Assembly (NCBI GenBank): GCA_964649265.1
Contig: CAZYPB010000055.1
Coordinates: 1-9,142, forward strand
Source: CAZYPB01 sp964649265
GTDB lineage: Archaea > Micrarchaeota > Micrarchaeia > Burarchaeales > JAKAKT01
Length of the DNA stretch: 9,142 nucleotides
Direction of reading: 5' to 3'
Shown here: positions 1-6,775 of the stretch, one piece after another
How positions within the stretch are numbered: the first letter of the stretch is position 1
How the letters are laid out: every line of letters begins with the position of its first letter
Position numbers and translations under genes: made by a program
Notes under the pieces: generated by a model
What the model saw: the letters and a program-made list of their open reading frames with translations, nothing else
Told to the model about the DNA's origin: nothing
Database searches by the model: none

Positions 1-254
1 GGAACCCCTTCCCAGTCAGTCGGTGTGGAAACGAAAACAAGCTGGTCGAGTATCCCTCCTTTCCCCTGGATTCCACCTTCCTTTATTTTCGACTCTGCTA
101 TTATGTGCGCAGTCTGCCCGGGTCCAACTACTCCTAGATGTATTTCATCTCCATCCGAAACCACTGTTGCAACTGGCTCGTATATTGTGAGCTGAGTTGG
201 ATATGCTGCAGAAACCATAAGCAAGAGCAAAATTGCGAATAAGGGTATTCTCAT
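1..254 (-). CDS. Exported protein of unknown function, N-terminal part only
   Basis: An open frame of 84 codons runs off the left edge. It begins MRIPLFAILLLLMVSAAYP, a short basic start followed by a hydrophobic stretch and a small-residue region (SAA), which reads as a signal peptide or N-terminal anchor. The following part (residues about 20-84) is soluble, rich in beta-branched residues and glycine (for example VVSDGDEIHLGVVGPGQ), and looks like an extracellular beta domain. The ATG at 254 is chosen because the signal peptide starts there and an A/T-rich element lies about 26 bases upstream, which suits a leaderless transcript. It is divergent from the small membrane peptide gene at 307. 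I do not recognise the family; the C-terminus is outside the window. Confidence 0.7.
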   Translation of the reverse strand, partial: MRIPLFAILLLLMVSAAYPTQLTIYEPVATVVSDGDEIHLGVVGPGQTAHIIAESKIKEGGIQGKGGILDQLVFVSTPTDWEGV

Positions 255-270
255 CAACCTAACTTGGTTA

Positions 271-285
271 GCTCATAATAAAAAT
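271..285. promoter_or_regulatory. A/T-rich element, probable shared TATA region for divergent genes
   Basis: The intergenic gap between the two divergent starts (254 minus, 307 plus) is only 52 bp. Its one A/T-rich block, TAATAAAAATG around 275-285, lies about 26 bases from the minus start and about 28 bases from the plus start. Those are the distances expected for archaeal TATA boxes serving leaderless transcripts in both directions. Neither start has a strong Shine-Dalgarno sequence, which agrees with leaderless initiation. Inferred from spacing and composition only. Confidence 0.4.
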
Positions 286-306
286 GTTTTCGTTTTCAAA
301 TTATTC

Positions 307-468
307 ATGGAGCTCATAAAAAAGAACAAAAAAGGCAAAGTAACACATATTCTCGGATTAGATGCCCAGATTGTTTCTGGAGTCCTTCTAATACTTGCAG
401 CAACACTCGGTGTAGCATGGATCTACACAAAGGAGATAATCCTATTTATTGCACAATTGCTGGAGTGA
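307..468 (+). CDS. Small single-span membrane protein (53 aa)
   Basis: A short frame encodes 53 residues. It starts with a lysine-rich segment (MELIKKNKKGK), then one hydrophobic helix at about residues 22-41 (IVSGVLLILAATLGVAWIY), and ends in an amphipathic tail (KEIILFIAQLLE). The positive-inside rule places the N-terminus in the cytoplasm. Its stop codon is embedded in the ribosome binding site (GGAGTGATC) of the next gene, whose start is only 6 bases further, so the two are probably one transcript and translationally coupled. That arrangement is the main reason to believe the frame is real. Family and function are not recognised. Confidence 0.6.
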   Translation: MELIKKNKKGKVTHILGLDAQIVSGVLLILAATLGVAWIYTKEIILFIAQLLE

Positions 469-470
469 TC
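462..470 (+). promoter_or_regulatory. Ribosome binding site of thpR inside the upstream stop codon
   Basis: GGAGTGATC is one base short of the full archaeal complement GGAGGTGATC and sits 4 bases before the ATG at 475. It overlaps the TGA (466-468) of the preceding 53-codon frame. This fixes the thpR start and suggests coupled translation. Confidence 0.65.
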
Positions 471-474
471 TGCA

Positions 475-999
475 ATGCGCTCATTTATCTCAATAGGGCT
501 TCCATCAAACCTAAAAGAAAGCGTTTTGCAAATAGGAGATAAACTCCCTGGAGAAGTCAAGAAGGTAAAACCAAGTAACATGCATCTGACACTTAAGTTC
601 CTAGGAGAGATAGAGGAGAGAAGTGCTGAGAGGGTTGCAAAGATTCTGGAAAATCTCGAGTTCAGTTCATTCAAAATGGAACTAAAGAGCCTCGGAGTTT
701 TCCCCTCAAGAAAGAACGTAAGAGTTATCTGGGTTGGAGTCTTAAGCCCAGAACTAAAGCAACTTCACAGATCACTTGATTCTGAATTGGCAAAAATAGG
801 TTTCAGGGAGGAGAGATTCACGCCGCACATAACCATTGCAAGGGCAAGAACAAAAGTAAACATAGATGCTCTTCTCGATGAATTCTCAAACACTTCTTTT
901 GGAACGTGCATAGTTGATTCAATACATCTTAAGAAAAGCACACTAACTCCACAAGGACCGATATACTCAGACCTGCATGTGCGTTCAGTTAAGGTTTAA
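475..999 (+). CDS. thpR: RNA 2',3'-cyclic phosphodiesterase (ThpR/LigT, 2H family)
   Basis: A 174-residue protein with both signature tetrapeptides of the 2H phosphoesterase superfamily: HLTL at residues 37-40, followed by KFLGE, and HITI at 118-121, followed by ARA. In this family the two histidines act as general acid and base when a 2',3'-cyclic phosphate on RNA is opened to a 2'-phosphate. The protein was first described as a 2'-5' RNA ligase. The N-terminus MRSFISIGLP matches the usual MRxFIAIxLP opening, and length and motif spacing are normal for the archaeal and bacterial members, so it appears complete. Role: cytoplasmic RNA end processing, possibly of tRNA halves. It follows the small membrane peptide in a tight operon. 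The family call is firm; the in vivo substrate is not known from sequence. Confidence 0.93.
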   Translation: MRSFISIGLPSNLKESVLQIGDKLPGEVKKVKPSNMHLTLKFLGEIEERSAERVAKILENLEFSSFKMELKSLGVFPSRKNVRVIWVGVLSPELKQLHRSLDSELAKIGFREERFTPHITIARARTKVNIDALLDEFSNTSFGTCIVDSIHLKKSTLTPQGPIYSDLHVRSVKV

Positions 1000-1002
1000 T
1001 AC
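994..1002 (+). promoter_or_regulatory. Possible TATA box for the 1024 gene
   Basis: GTTTAATAC overlaps the thpR stop codon and is centred about 26 bases before the ATG at 1024. That start lacks a Shine-Dalgarno sequence (it is preceded by a T-rich run), which fits a separate leaderless transcript. Alternatively the gene is only co-transcribed with thpR. Confidence 0.35.
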
Positions 1003-1023
1003 AAGTTTCTCTTTAGTTTTTTC

Positions 1024-1446
1024 ATGAAAGGTCAGGATAACCTTGGGCTAGGAATGATATACCTAACTTTCTTCATACTACTTGTAGGTTTAGGGGGCTA
1101 TTGGATAATGCACAGCAATACATGGGTAGATTACAACATACTCTATGGTCCTCCATCGAAGATAAAGGGAAAGCTAGCTAGAGTGGAAAAAATATGCGAA
1201 GATCAGACTAAATCGATGATAATGATAAACACTGGGGAATCCCAGGCATATGTTTTCTTGAGCTTTGAGTTCGATGCAATAATAGGGGATGAAGTGGGAG
1301 TAAACGCATATAATGTAAGTGGAAGGGGCCTGATATACAGCTTAGTGAAAGCATCGTGCGAACCAGATGGATTCCACTACTATGCAACAAGCGCAACAAA
1401 TCATAGAACTGCTAGAACAGTTGAAGGAAAACCCTGGCAGAAGTAA
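1024..1446 (+). CDS. Membrane-anchored protein with a small soluble, possibly OB-like domain
   Basis: A 140-residue protein with one transmembrane helix at about residues 10-29 (GMIYLTFFILLVGLGGYWIM) after a short polar N-terminus. The rest is a soluble domain of about 110 residues. Its middle (residues about 47-108) alternates short strands and turns in the order IKGKLARVEKI, MIMINTG, AYVFLSF, GDEVGVNAYNVSGRGLIYSLVKA. That resembles an OB-type barrel such as those found in membrane-anchored NfeD-like or nucleic-acid-binding proteins, but I cannot match a specific family. Two cysteines (in EKICED and KASCEP) could be a disulfide pair if the domain is outside the cell. It begins 24 bases after thpR and ends 48 bases before the ferredoxin gene, all on the same strand. 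Confidence 0.7.
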   Translation: MKGQDNLGLGMIYLTFFILLVGLGGYWIMHSNTWVDYNILYGPPSKIKGKLARVEKICEDQTKSMIMINTGESQAYVFLSFEFDAIIGDEVGVNAYNVSGRGLIYSLVKASCEPDGFHYYATSATNHRTARTVEGKPWQK

Positions 1447-1454
1447 GCGCAGTA

Positions 1455-1489
1455 ATTTAAACCTTTCACATTAATCTATTTTCGGTGAT
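1455..1489 (+). promoter_or_regulatory. Promoter and ribosome binding site of the ferredoxin gene
   Basis: A TATA-like block (ATTTAAACC, 1455-1463) is followed about 25 bases later by GGTGAT (1484-1489), a good archaeal Shine-Dalgarno sequence 5 bases before the ATG at 1495. Unlike most starts here, this one combines a short leader with a clear binding site, so the ferredoxin is probably transcribed on its own. Confidence 0.5.
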
Positions 1490-1494
1490 AAACC

Positions 1495-1689
1495 ATGGCA
1501 GTTAAAATAGAACAAGAGCAAGAGGCCTGCATAGGCTGCGGAGCTTGTGTGTCCATATGTCCAGATAACTGGGAGATGACCGAGGACAACAAGGCCAAGC
1601 CAAAACAAACTGAATTAGAAGATGCTGGATGCAACAAAGAAGCTGCTGAAGCATGTCCTGTTCAGTGCATAAAAGTATTAGAGGGGTGA
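1495..1689 (+). CDS. Ferredoxin with a single [4Fe-4S] cluster
   Basis: A 64-residue acidic protein with CIGCGAC (Cys12, Cys15, Cys18), a further Cys22 followed by Pro, and Cys54-Pro near the C-terminus (ACPVQC). In one-cluster ferredoxins of the Pyrococcus type, the three N-terminal positions plus the late Cys-Pro bind the cluster, and the two remaining cysteines (here Cys22 and Cys46) form a disulfide. Position 15 is Cys rather than the Asp of P. furiosus, so a standard four-cysteine cluster is expected. Cys58 is an extra cysteine with no obvious partner. The protein carries electrons in the cytoplasm, for example for oxidoreductases; the partner is not encoded nearby. Length and motif spacing are complete. 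Confidence 0.92.
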   Translation: MAVKIEQEQEACIGCGACVSICPDNWEMTEDNKAKPKQTELEDAGCNKEAAEACPVQCIKVLEG

Positions 1690-1709
1690 ATAACCCCCAC
1701 ACTAATTTT

Positions 1710-3217
1710 CTAATTATTCATTCGCTCAGTTAGACTTGCTTTGTATTCTGAAGCCTTTACCTGCGCATCGTATACTGCCATGTGCATGTCTATTGCTGTG
1801 CCCGTTGTAACAGATCTTGCATTGTTCATAAGCCAGTCAATTCTCTCATCCTGTACTCCGAGAACTCCTAGGTGTTTCTCAACTGTTCTGAGGGTTCCCC
1901 CTGCACTCAGCTTATCTGCATTTGCAACATCTGTCTCAATCCTGTCTACCTTTGCCACTGCTCCCTTTATCTGCTTCTCAGTGTAGTGCGACATATATAC
2001 AGTTGCTATTACCTTTGCAATTCCTGCATGCAACAGTGCACCGTATTTCTCCAAATCAGCTCCTGGGACAGCTTCCTCTAGTTTAGCAGTCCTAGTATCA
2101 AGTTCACCAAGAAGTTTTCTCATACCCTTGAACATTCTGTCACCCATGTTATCATACCTAGGTGCAATTTCCTCGAGCTTTCCAACTATCTCCATCACCT
2201 GCTCTGTTTCAGGATACTGAGATTTCCTCTCAGGTGCCTTCTCTTCCATTGCGGGTACTTCGGTTGGGACACTTGCAAGATTTGTAACCCCTCCTGGAAC
2301 ATCTGGTGCAGGCATAACTCCCAACAACTTAGGAGCTTCAACATTAAGTGGCTGAACTTCTCCTGATATCACAAGGTTCATTGCAACCAAAAGGTTTGGA
2401 TCCACATCTATCCTCATGCTCTTTACAAGTGCCTTTTCAGCCGAAGCTTTCCTGTAGTTCTCGTACACATCTGCCATGTACTCCCCTGCATCTCTCCTCG
2501 CCTCATAAACTGCCATGTATGCATCAATTAGTTTTCCCTTGTCCACGCCAGGCAATACTGTTGGGTCTGCCATCATGTCTAGAAGTTCATCGTGCTCATC
2601 AAGTACTCCCAACGTTCCTCTTATCCTATCAACCGCATTCCTAACTTCATCAATATTGCTCATGTCTGGCATTGTCTTTATGAGTTCATTAACTCCAGCA
2701 ACAGTCTCCTTAACTGTCTCATCTCGGTTTGCTTTAAGGTAGTTGTTTACGTAAACATTTGCTGCAGCTGTCCTTGCACTAGCGTATAAAAGTACACCGT
2801 ATTTCTCAAGGTTTGTTCCTGGTGCAACCTGCTCAAGTGCTTCTTCCCTTTCCTTAAGCTCACCTACTGCATCAGCTATCTCAACACATGTGTTGTAGTT
2901 CATGTTATCGTACTTTGGCTCAAGTGCCTCAAGGTCATCTGCTGCTTTCAACACGAGCATTGCCTCTGGAATTTCGACAGTGTGGCTACCTGCGAACTTT
3001 GCTGCTTCACCTATTTTGGCAACCATCTCTTCGCTTACTCCACCACTTGTTTTCTCCTGATTGCTTAGGTTTCCTAAGAATTCCCCATGTTTTCCAACTC
3101 CTTCAAGCTTTGATACAAGTGCTATTGCCTGCTCAGCGGTACTCACATCATTCACTTTAGGCATTGTCTCCATAAGTTTATCGTACGTGCTAAGTGCAAC
3201 TGTTGCTTCAGTAACCC
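1710..3217 (-). repeat. Two and a half copies of a ~160-residue domain in the giant protein
   Basis: Within the reading frame, the segments encoded at about 2444-2939 and 1710-2182 align along their whole length: EPKYDNM with APRYDNM, GTNLEKYGVLL with GADLEKYGALL, TLGVLDEHDELLDMM with HLGVLGVQDERIDWLM, AYMAVYEARRDAGEYMA with HMAVYDAQVKASEYKA. The segment at about 2990-3217 matches the second half only (YDKLMETMPKVNDV with VNELIKTMPDMSNI). Divergence at the DNA level shows that the duplications are old. Confidence 0.75.
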
Positions 3218-5552
3218 TGTCCTTTATGTAATCTGTTCTCTTACCTTCAACTACTCCAACTGCTGATTCTATCTCTCTCTTCACTCCATCAGTTCTGCTA
3301 TCTCCGGAGTAGTTATCTGAAATGTAATCACTTGTTTTCCTAAGATTATCCCTTAGGTTTCCAAGAGCAACGAATTCCTGTTCCCCTATTTTCCCAAGAG
3401 CTGAGATCTCCACACCGGTTTTTCTAACTCTGCTTTCAAGGTATCTAACAGCATTGCTATCCATATTATTTATTCCCACTCTAAGTTTCTCCTGAAGGTT
3501 TCCCAATATCCAGTAATCTGAATCGAATTTTGCATTAGCGTATACTTCTAGGTTTTTGCGGAGTCTCATCAGTCCTTCGAATGTAACACTATCCATTTCA
3601 ACAGGACTTGCTCCCTTAACTGTATTTGGAGTCAACTCAAGATCCTCGCATACTCTCAAAAGTTCCTCCATCCTCTTCTCTGCGTGTTTTAGGTTGTGGC
3701 TTAATTCTATATCCACTTCTCCCCTCCGCCATTTCTGATAAGCCTCTACCCATGCAGAATCCTTCTCATCAAGGGTTGCAGAACTCCAATCTATCTCGAA
3801 TTGATCGAATTTTACAGGTTCAATTTCCCCAACTCCCCACTCGAGATATGCGTCGCTCCACACATCGTGTGCCCCAGTTGGGTAAACAATTGGCTCTTCA
3901 GTAACATATGTTGGTCCATGCCCATCCGGCCCAGCTGTCTCAGTCAGAAGTCCCGCTATTCTCGGCTTTACTTTTTCAGTTTTATCTATAACTCCGCCCA
4001 CCAGTACAAAATCCTCCCCTTTTGTGGTTTGGTCAGTCAGAAGTCCCGCTATTCTGGGTTTCACTTCATCTGTCCTGTCCACAACTGGTCCTGCTGTGAT
4101 AAGGCCTGTCTCTGTGCTCACTCCTCTTCTCCCCTCATCGATTTCCCGAGCAGCCCTTCTATTAGCGAAATCATGGTAATCTCCATCTATTTCTGATATG
4201 CTCTCTCCATCGTATTTAACATCCGTAGTGTTCTCCCCTGCCCTTATCTTGTTTTTGTACTTGTCCACAGTGCTCCTAACAAAAACTCTTATGTTCTCAT
4301 CCGTTATGTCCTCTGCTTCAATTGTACCATTAACTCTCTCGAACATCTCTGGAAACATTTTCTTGAAATCTGCTACGGTTAATGAATCTATATCTAGGTC
4401 AGTTGCTGCGTAAACTCTTTCTCCTACTCTCTCGGTTCCACATGTCTCCTCTCTTGCGGTTTCTTCCCTGCCTCCTCCTTCACTTCTACCTGATTTTCTT
4501 CTAGTTCTCTCACTGTCCTCACCTTGAGTCGCTTTAGGCAGAACACCGAAGTCATGCGGTAGTTTCCCAACACTGTTCTTGTAAAGGTAGTATCCAACTC
4601 CCCATGCAATTGCTGCAGGTATTGCTAGGTATGGAACAGCATAAGCGAACTGTGCAACTCCAGTTACTAGGTTCTTTACATCCTCAACAACATTTGCTCC
4701 GGTGTATGCAGCCTTACCTGCAATCCATGTAGCTCCCAAACCAAGAGTAACCCCTGCTGTTGCAAGAAGCCCTTTTCCTGAGAAAACTGAGCCTCCGAAA
4801 CTTCTCCACATCCTTTCCCTATGGCTTGGAACCTCACCCCAGAACATATCCTCTTTCTCTATCTTAACATATCCATATTTCCCTTCAACTGGCGATACAG
4901 TATCTGGGTCGACAACCGGAGTTATTCCATCCTCTTCAAACACTGTCCTGTTACCTGTTATGTACTGATCAAAAAGATCCCCTGCAGTTGCATCGAATAT
5001 TCTTTCTCTTGCTCCGCCGACTCCTGCGCCTTCAATGTCCTTTGTTGGTTTGTTAAGTGTCAAGTCAACTGCAGATTCAACAGTTGCTCTTGGAATTGTC
5101 TTGCCCTTATCCGAAGTCAAAACCATTGAGATCATTTCTTCCCTAAGAGCATCTTCCCTTTCAATTCCATAAGATGTCCAGTTTATACTGTTTATTAGCA
5201 TAAGTGCATTTCCGAACTGCTGCTTCTCAGAATCCTCAACCAACTTTCCATAAGCCTCTGCCCATTCAGCAGTTTGCCTTTTACTGAGTATATGTAATCT
5301 AATTTTTAATTCAGTATCAGAAAAAGCGTTCTTAAATTCCTTATCTGCGGTTCCCCCTTTCTTCTGGTTGAAACCTCCTTTCTGAACAGCCCAGTGAAAA
5401 GTGGCTATTGTATCTCTTCTAAACTCCCGTCTTCCTATAACACCTGATGCGACCTTCGCACCAACACCAGAAGCATTACCTTCACTATCCATATAATACC
5501 TAACGGTATTCCTAAGTCGCGTATCGCGGTTCGCTGCAATTATGCCAACCAT
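1710..5552 (-). CDS. Giant repeat-rich protein with one membrane hairpin (1280 aa)
   Basis: The longest gene of the window; I do not recognise the family. Layout: a soluble region (about 1-250) with FHWAVQKGG and basic patches; two adjacent hydrophobic helices (about 258-280 and 294-323, the latter ending AIPAAIAWGVGYYLYKN); a charged low-complexity linker (about 339-378, rich in Arg, Glu, Ser and Gly); two tandem units of 31 residues around 485-546, both containing VKPRIAGLLT; a pair of similar segments (SDAYLEWGVGEIE and VEAYQKWRRGEVDIE); then a long alpha-helical, acidic C-terminal half. That half contains a domain of about 160 residues twice (about 872-1036 and 1124-1280; shared landmarks are YDNM, PG-x-LEKYG-x-LL, LGVL and AVYxA), and its second half a third time at about 779-854. 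A TTG at 5561 would extend the frame by three codons, but it overlaps the ribosome binding site GGGAGGT; the ATG at 5552 has the proper 8-base spacing, so I use it. No enzyme motif is visible. A structural or scaffold role is possible; that is inference. Confidence 0.85.
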   Translation of the reverse strand: MVGIIAANRDTRLRNTVRYYMDSEGNASGVGAKVASGVIGRREFRRDTIATFHWAVQKGGFNQKKGGTADKEFKNAFSDTELKIRLHILSKRQTAEWAEAYGKLVEDSEKQQFGNALMLINSINWTSYGIEREDALREEMISMVLTSDKGKTIPRATVESAVDLTLNKPTKDIEGAGVGGARERIFDATAGDLFDQYITGNRTVFEEDGITPVVDPDTVSPVEGKYGYVKIEKEDMFWGEVPSHRERMWRSFGGSVFSGKGLLATAGVTLGLGATWIAGKAAYTGANVVEDVKNLVTGVAQFAYAVPYLAIPAAIAWGVGYYLYKNSVGKLPHDFGVLPKATQGEDSERTRRKSGRSEGGGREETAREETCGTERVGERVYAATDLDIDSLTVADFKKMFPEMFERVNGTIEAEDITDENIRVFVRSTVDKYKNKIRAGENTTDVKYDGESISEIDGDYHDFANRRAAREIDEGRRGVSTETGLITAGPVVDRTDEVKPRIAGLLTDQTTKGEDFVLVGGVIDKTEKVKPRIAGLLTETAGPDGHGPTYVTEEPIVYPTGAHDVWSDAYLEWGVGEIEPVKFDQFEIDWSSATLDEKDSAWVEAYQKWRRGEVDIELSHNLKHAEKRMEELLRVCEDLELTPNTVKGASPVEMDSVTFEGLMRLRKNLEVYANAKFDSDYWILGNLQEKLRVGINNMDSNAVRYLESRVRKTGVEISALGKIGEQEFVALGNLRDNLRKTSDYISDNYSGDSRTDGVKREIESAVGVVEGKRTDYIKDRVTEATVALSTYDKLMETMPKVNDVSTAEQAIALVSKLEGVGKHGEFLGNLSNQEKTSGGVSEEMVAKIGEAAKFAGSHTVEIPEAMLVLKAADDLEALEPKYDNMNYNTCVEIADAVGELKEREEALEQVAPGTNLEKYGVLLYASARTAAANVYVNNYLKANRDETVKETVAGVNELIKTMPDMSNIDEVRNAVDRIRGTLGVLDEHDELLDMMADPTVLPGVDKGKLIDAYMAVYEARRDAGEYMADVYENYRKASAEKALVKSMRIDVDPNLLVAMNLVISGEVQPLNVEAPKLLGVMPAPDVPGGVTNLASVPTEVPAMEEKAPERKSQYPETEQVMEIVGKLEEIAPRYDNMGDRMFKGMRKLLGELDTRTAKLEEAVPGADLEKYGALLHAGIAKVIATVYMSHYTEKQIKGAVAKVDRIETDVANADKLSAGGTLRTVEKHLGVLGVQDERIDWLMNNARSVTTGTAIDMHMAVYDAQVKASEYKASLTERMNN
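3941..4092 (-). repeat. Tandem 93-bp repeat inside the giant gene
   Basis: A block of 22 identical bases starts at 3941 and again at 4034 (93 bp apart, in frame), with weaker similarity continuing for about 35 bases. Each unit encodes (I/V)-D-(R/K)-T-(D/E)-(E/K)-V-K-P-R-I-A-G-L-L-T. The unit length is 31 residues, and this duplication is more recent than the large C-terminal one. Confidence 0.85.
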
Positions 5553-5583
5553 TAATACCAACCTCCCAATATTGGTAATTAAT
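5551..5583 (-). promoter_or_regulatory. Inverted repeat enclosing ribosome binding site and start codon of the giant gene
   Basis: On the plus strand ATTAATACCAA (5551-5561) is matched by TTGGTAATTAAT (5572-5583), complementary except for one bulged base. The 10-base loop holds most of GGGAGGT, and the first two bases of the ATG (5552) lie in the stem. A perfect 10-bp palindrome, CCAATATTGG (5566-5575), sits inside. In mRNA this could form a hairpin presenting or hiding the binding site; in DNA it could be a dimeric operator. The pairing is seen directly; its function is inferred. Confidence 0.5.
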
Positions 5584-5595
5584 ATGGAAAAACAA

Positions 5596-5606
5596 GTATT
5601 TAAAGG
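5596..5606 (-). promoter_or_regulatory. Promoter (BRE/TATA) of the giant gene
   Basis: Read on the minus strand, GAACC is followed by TTTAAATAC, a good archaeal BRE-TATA pair. It predicts a start of transcription near 5575, inside the inverted repeat described above, and a leader of roughly 20-25 bases that carries GGGAGGT. Confidence 0.55.
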
Positions 5607-5637
5607 TTCGCATTTTGTTCAGAAGGTACATTTTTAC

Positions 5638-6069
5638 TCATTCGAGCAATATTGCTAGAATTAGAGCTAATGCCCCAGTAACTAGGAGCAGTTTGAAAAC
5701 AGTTAACAGAACTATTACTTTCAGTGCCCTATAAACTCTGAGTCTTATTTTGGAAATGCTCTGATTTCTTATTTTTCTATTCCAATACAAAACGAATAGG
5801 GCGAATTCCCCCAAACTACCAATTGGGAACAGCAGGAAATCAATTACTGCAAGTACACTTGCATATGCGATCCAGTCTTTCTCCTCCCCATACTCATTGA
5901 ACTTGTACATATACCTATGGAGTGCGTACCATGCTGTCATTAAGAAGAACAGAAATCCCCCCAGAAGTAGCAGAACAGCAACAACTGGTCCTGTGCTCTG
6001 GAGATCTGACTGCGCATGCGCAACTGAAACAAACAGCAGTAATATTGCAATGAGCTTCATGTATCTCAT
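5638..6069 (-). CDS. Small membrane protein with signal peptide (143 aa)
   Basis: The N-terminus MRYMKLIAILLLFVSVAHAQ is a textbook signal peptide with an A-x-A cleavage site near residue 19. It is followed by hydrophobic segments at about 27-50, 67-97 (long enough for one or two spans) and 115-142, separated by charged loops (HRYMYKFNEYGEEKDW and NRKIRNQSISKIRLRVYR). The family is not recognised. The ATG at 6069 is preferred over the one at 6060 because the shared TATA element is about 25 bases upstream of it, but both give the same topology. The gene lies 85 bp upstream of the giant protein on the same strand. The strong promoter in that gap argues for separate transcription, although a functional link between the two membrane proteins is possible. 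Confidence 0.75.
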   Translation of the reverse strand: MRYMKLIAILLLFVSVAHAQSDLQSTGPVVAVLLLLGGFLFFLMTAWYALHRYMYKFNEYGEEKDWIAYASVLAVIDFLLFPIGSLGEFALFVLYWNRKIRNQSISKIRLRVYRALKVIVLLTVFKLLLVTGALALILAILLE

Positions 6070-6080
6070 ATTCCACTAAT

Positions 6081-6099
6081 GGTTTTAATAATTTAAACC
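6081..6099. promoter_or_regulatory. Nearly symmetrical bidirectional TATA element
   Basis: GGTTTTAATAATTTAAACC is an imperfect palindrome (8 of 9 positions pair around the central A). It lies about 20-30 bases from both divergent start codons (6069 minus, 6119 plus). Each strand therefore reads a BRE-like flank followed by a TATA box at the right distance for a leaderless transcript. Confidence 0.5.
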
Positions 6100-6118
6100 T
6101 AGTCCCCCCAAAACACTT

Positions 6119-6754
6119 ATGGATTTCAGGAAATCTCAGATAATTGGCTGGGACAAGGAGTATCGCCAGAAAGGAAGCCTGTGGCACGGCCCAAGTTACA
6201 TGGATTTTAAAATACCTTCAGATTCCAGGGTTCTTGAGCTTGGGTGCGGGAATGGAAAAACTCTCTCAGCTCTTTTGAACTTAGGTTGCAAAATAACTGC
6301 AATCGACTCCTCAAAAAGGGCAGTTGGGATGTGCAGGAAACTTGCACAAAACAAAGCAGAGGTTCTACTGGCAGATGTGTGCGAATTACCTTTCAAGGAA
6401 AACTCATTCAACATAGTTATAGCATTCCACATTCTAGAGCATCTCATATTAGAAGACAGAAAGAAGGCAGTCTCAGAAATACGAAGAGTCCTCTCACCAA
6501 AAGGGAAGATTCTCCTAAAGGTATTTTCAACAGAGGATATGCGATTCGGGAAAGGGGATGAAATAGAAGAGAACACATTCCTAAGAGGCAAAAACAGTTT
6601 GGCATACCACTATTTCTCAGAGAACGAACTAAGGGAATTATTCTCAACTTTCAAAGAGATTTCATTAGAAAAGGAAGTAATAGACAAACACTATCACGGA
6701 AAACCCGAGAAAAGAGTAAGGCTTTTCGCTTCTTTTGAGAGACCAGCCGTTTAA
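6119..6754 (+). CDS. Class I SAM-dependent methyltransferase
   Basis: A 211-residue Rossmann-fold methyltransferase of the Methyltransf_11/25 type. Motif I is VLELGCGNG (38-46), which binds the methionine part of S-adenosylmethionine. The acidic end of strand 2 is ITAIDSS (Asp63, for the ribose). Motif III is ADVCELPF (85-92), motif IV is IVIAFHILEHL (99-109), and the post-motif segment is VLSPKGKILLKV. A short N-terminal region (WDKEYRQKGSLWHGPS) precedes the core, as in TehB-like and small-molecule methyltransferases. The C-terminal part (HYFSENELRELFSTF and RLFASFER) completes the fold, so the gene is full length. The substrate cannot be told from sequence. It starts right at the predicted transcript start, with no ribosome binding site, and is the last gene before the repeat-flanked array. 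Confidence 0.9.
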   Translation: MDFRKSQIIGWDKEYRQKGSLWHGPSYMDFKIPSDSRVLELGCGNGKTLSALLNLGCKITAIDSSKRAVGMCRKLAQNKAEVLLADVCELPFKENSFNIVIAFHILEHLILEDRKKAVSEIRRVLSPKGKILLKVFSTEDMRFGKGDEIEENTFLRGKNSLAYHYFSENELRELFSTFKEISLEKEVIDKHYHGKPEKRVRLFASFERPAV

Positions 6755-6775
6755 TAACCTCTTACAACAATATAC

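Noticed and set aside
1690..1709. Terminator between the convergent ferredoxin and giant genes
   Set aside because: The gap is 20 bp with only a run of four T on the plus strand and no convincing hairpin; not enough to call.
2348..3160. Plus-strand open frames opposite the giant gene
   Set aside because: They are mirror frames of biased codon use in the minus-strand gene, rich in Ser, Leu, Pro and Cys, with no recognisable domain or binding site.
5553..5561. TTG start three codons upstream for the giant protein
   Set aside because: The TTG overlaps the GGGAGGT ribosome binding site; the ATG at 5552 has normal spacing.
6196..6647. Minus-strand and alternative plus frames within the methyltransferase
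   Set aside because: The methyltransferase frame carries all SAM-binding motifs; the others are shadows without motifs.
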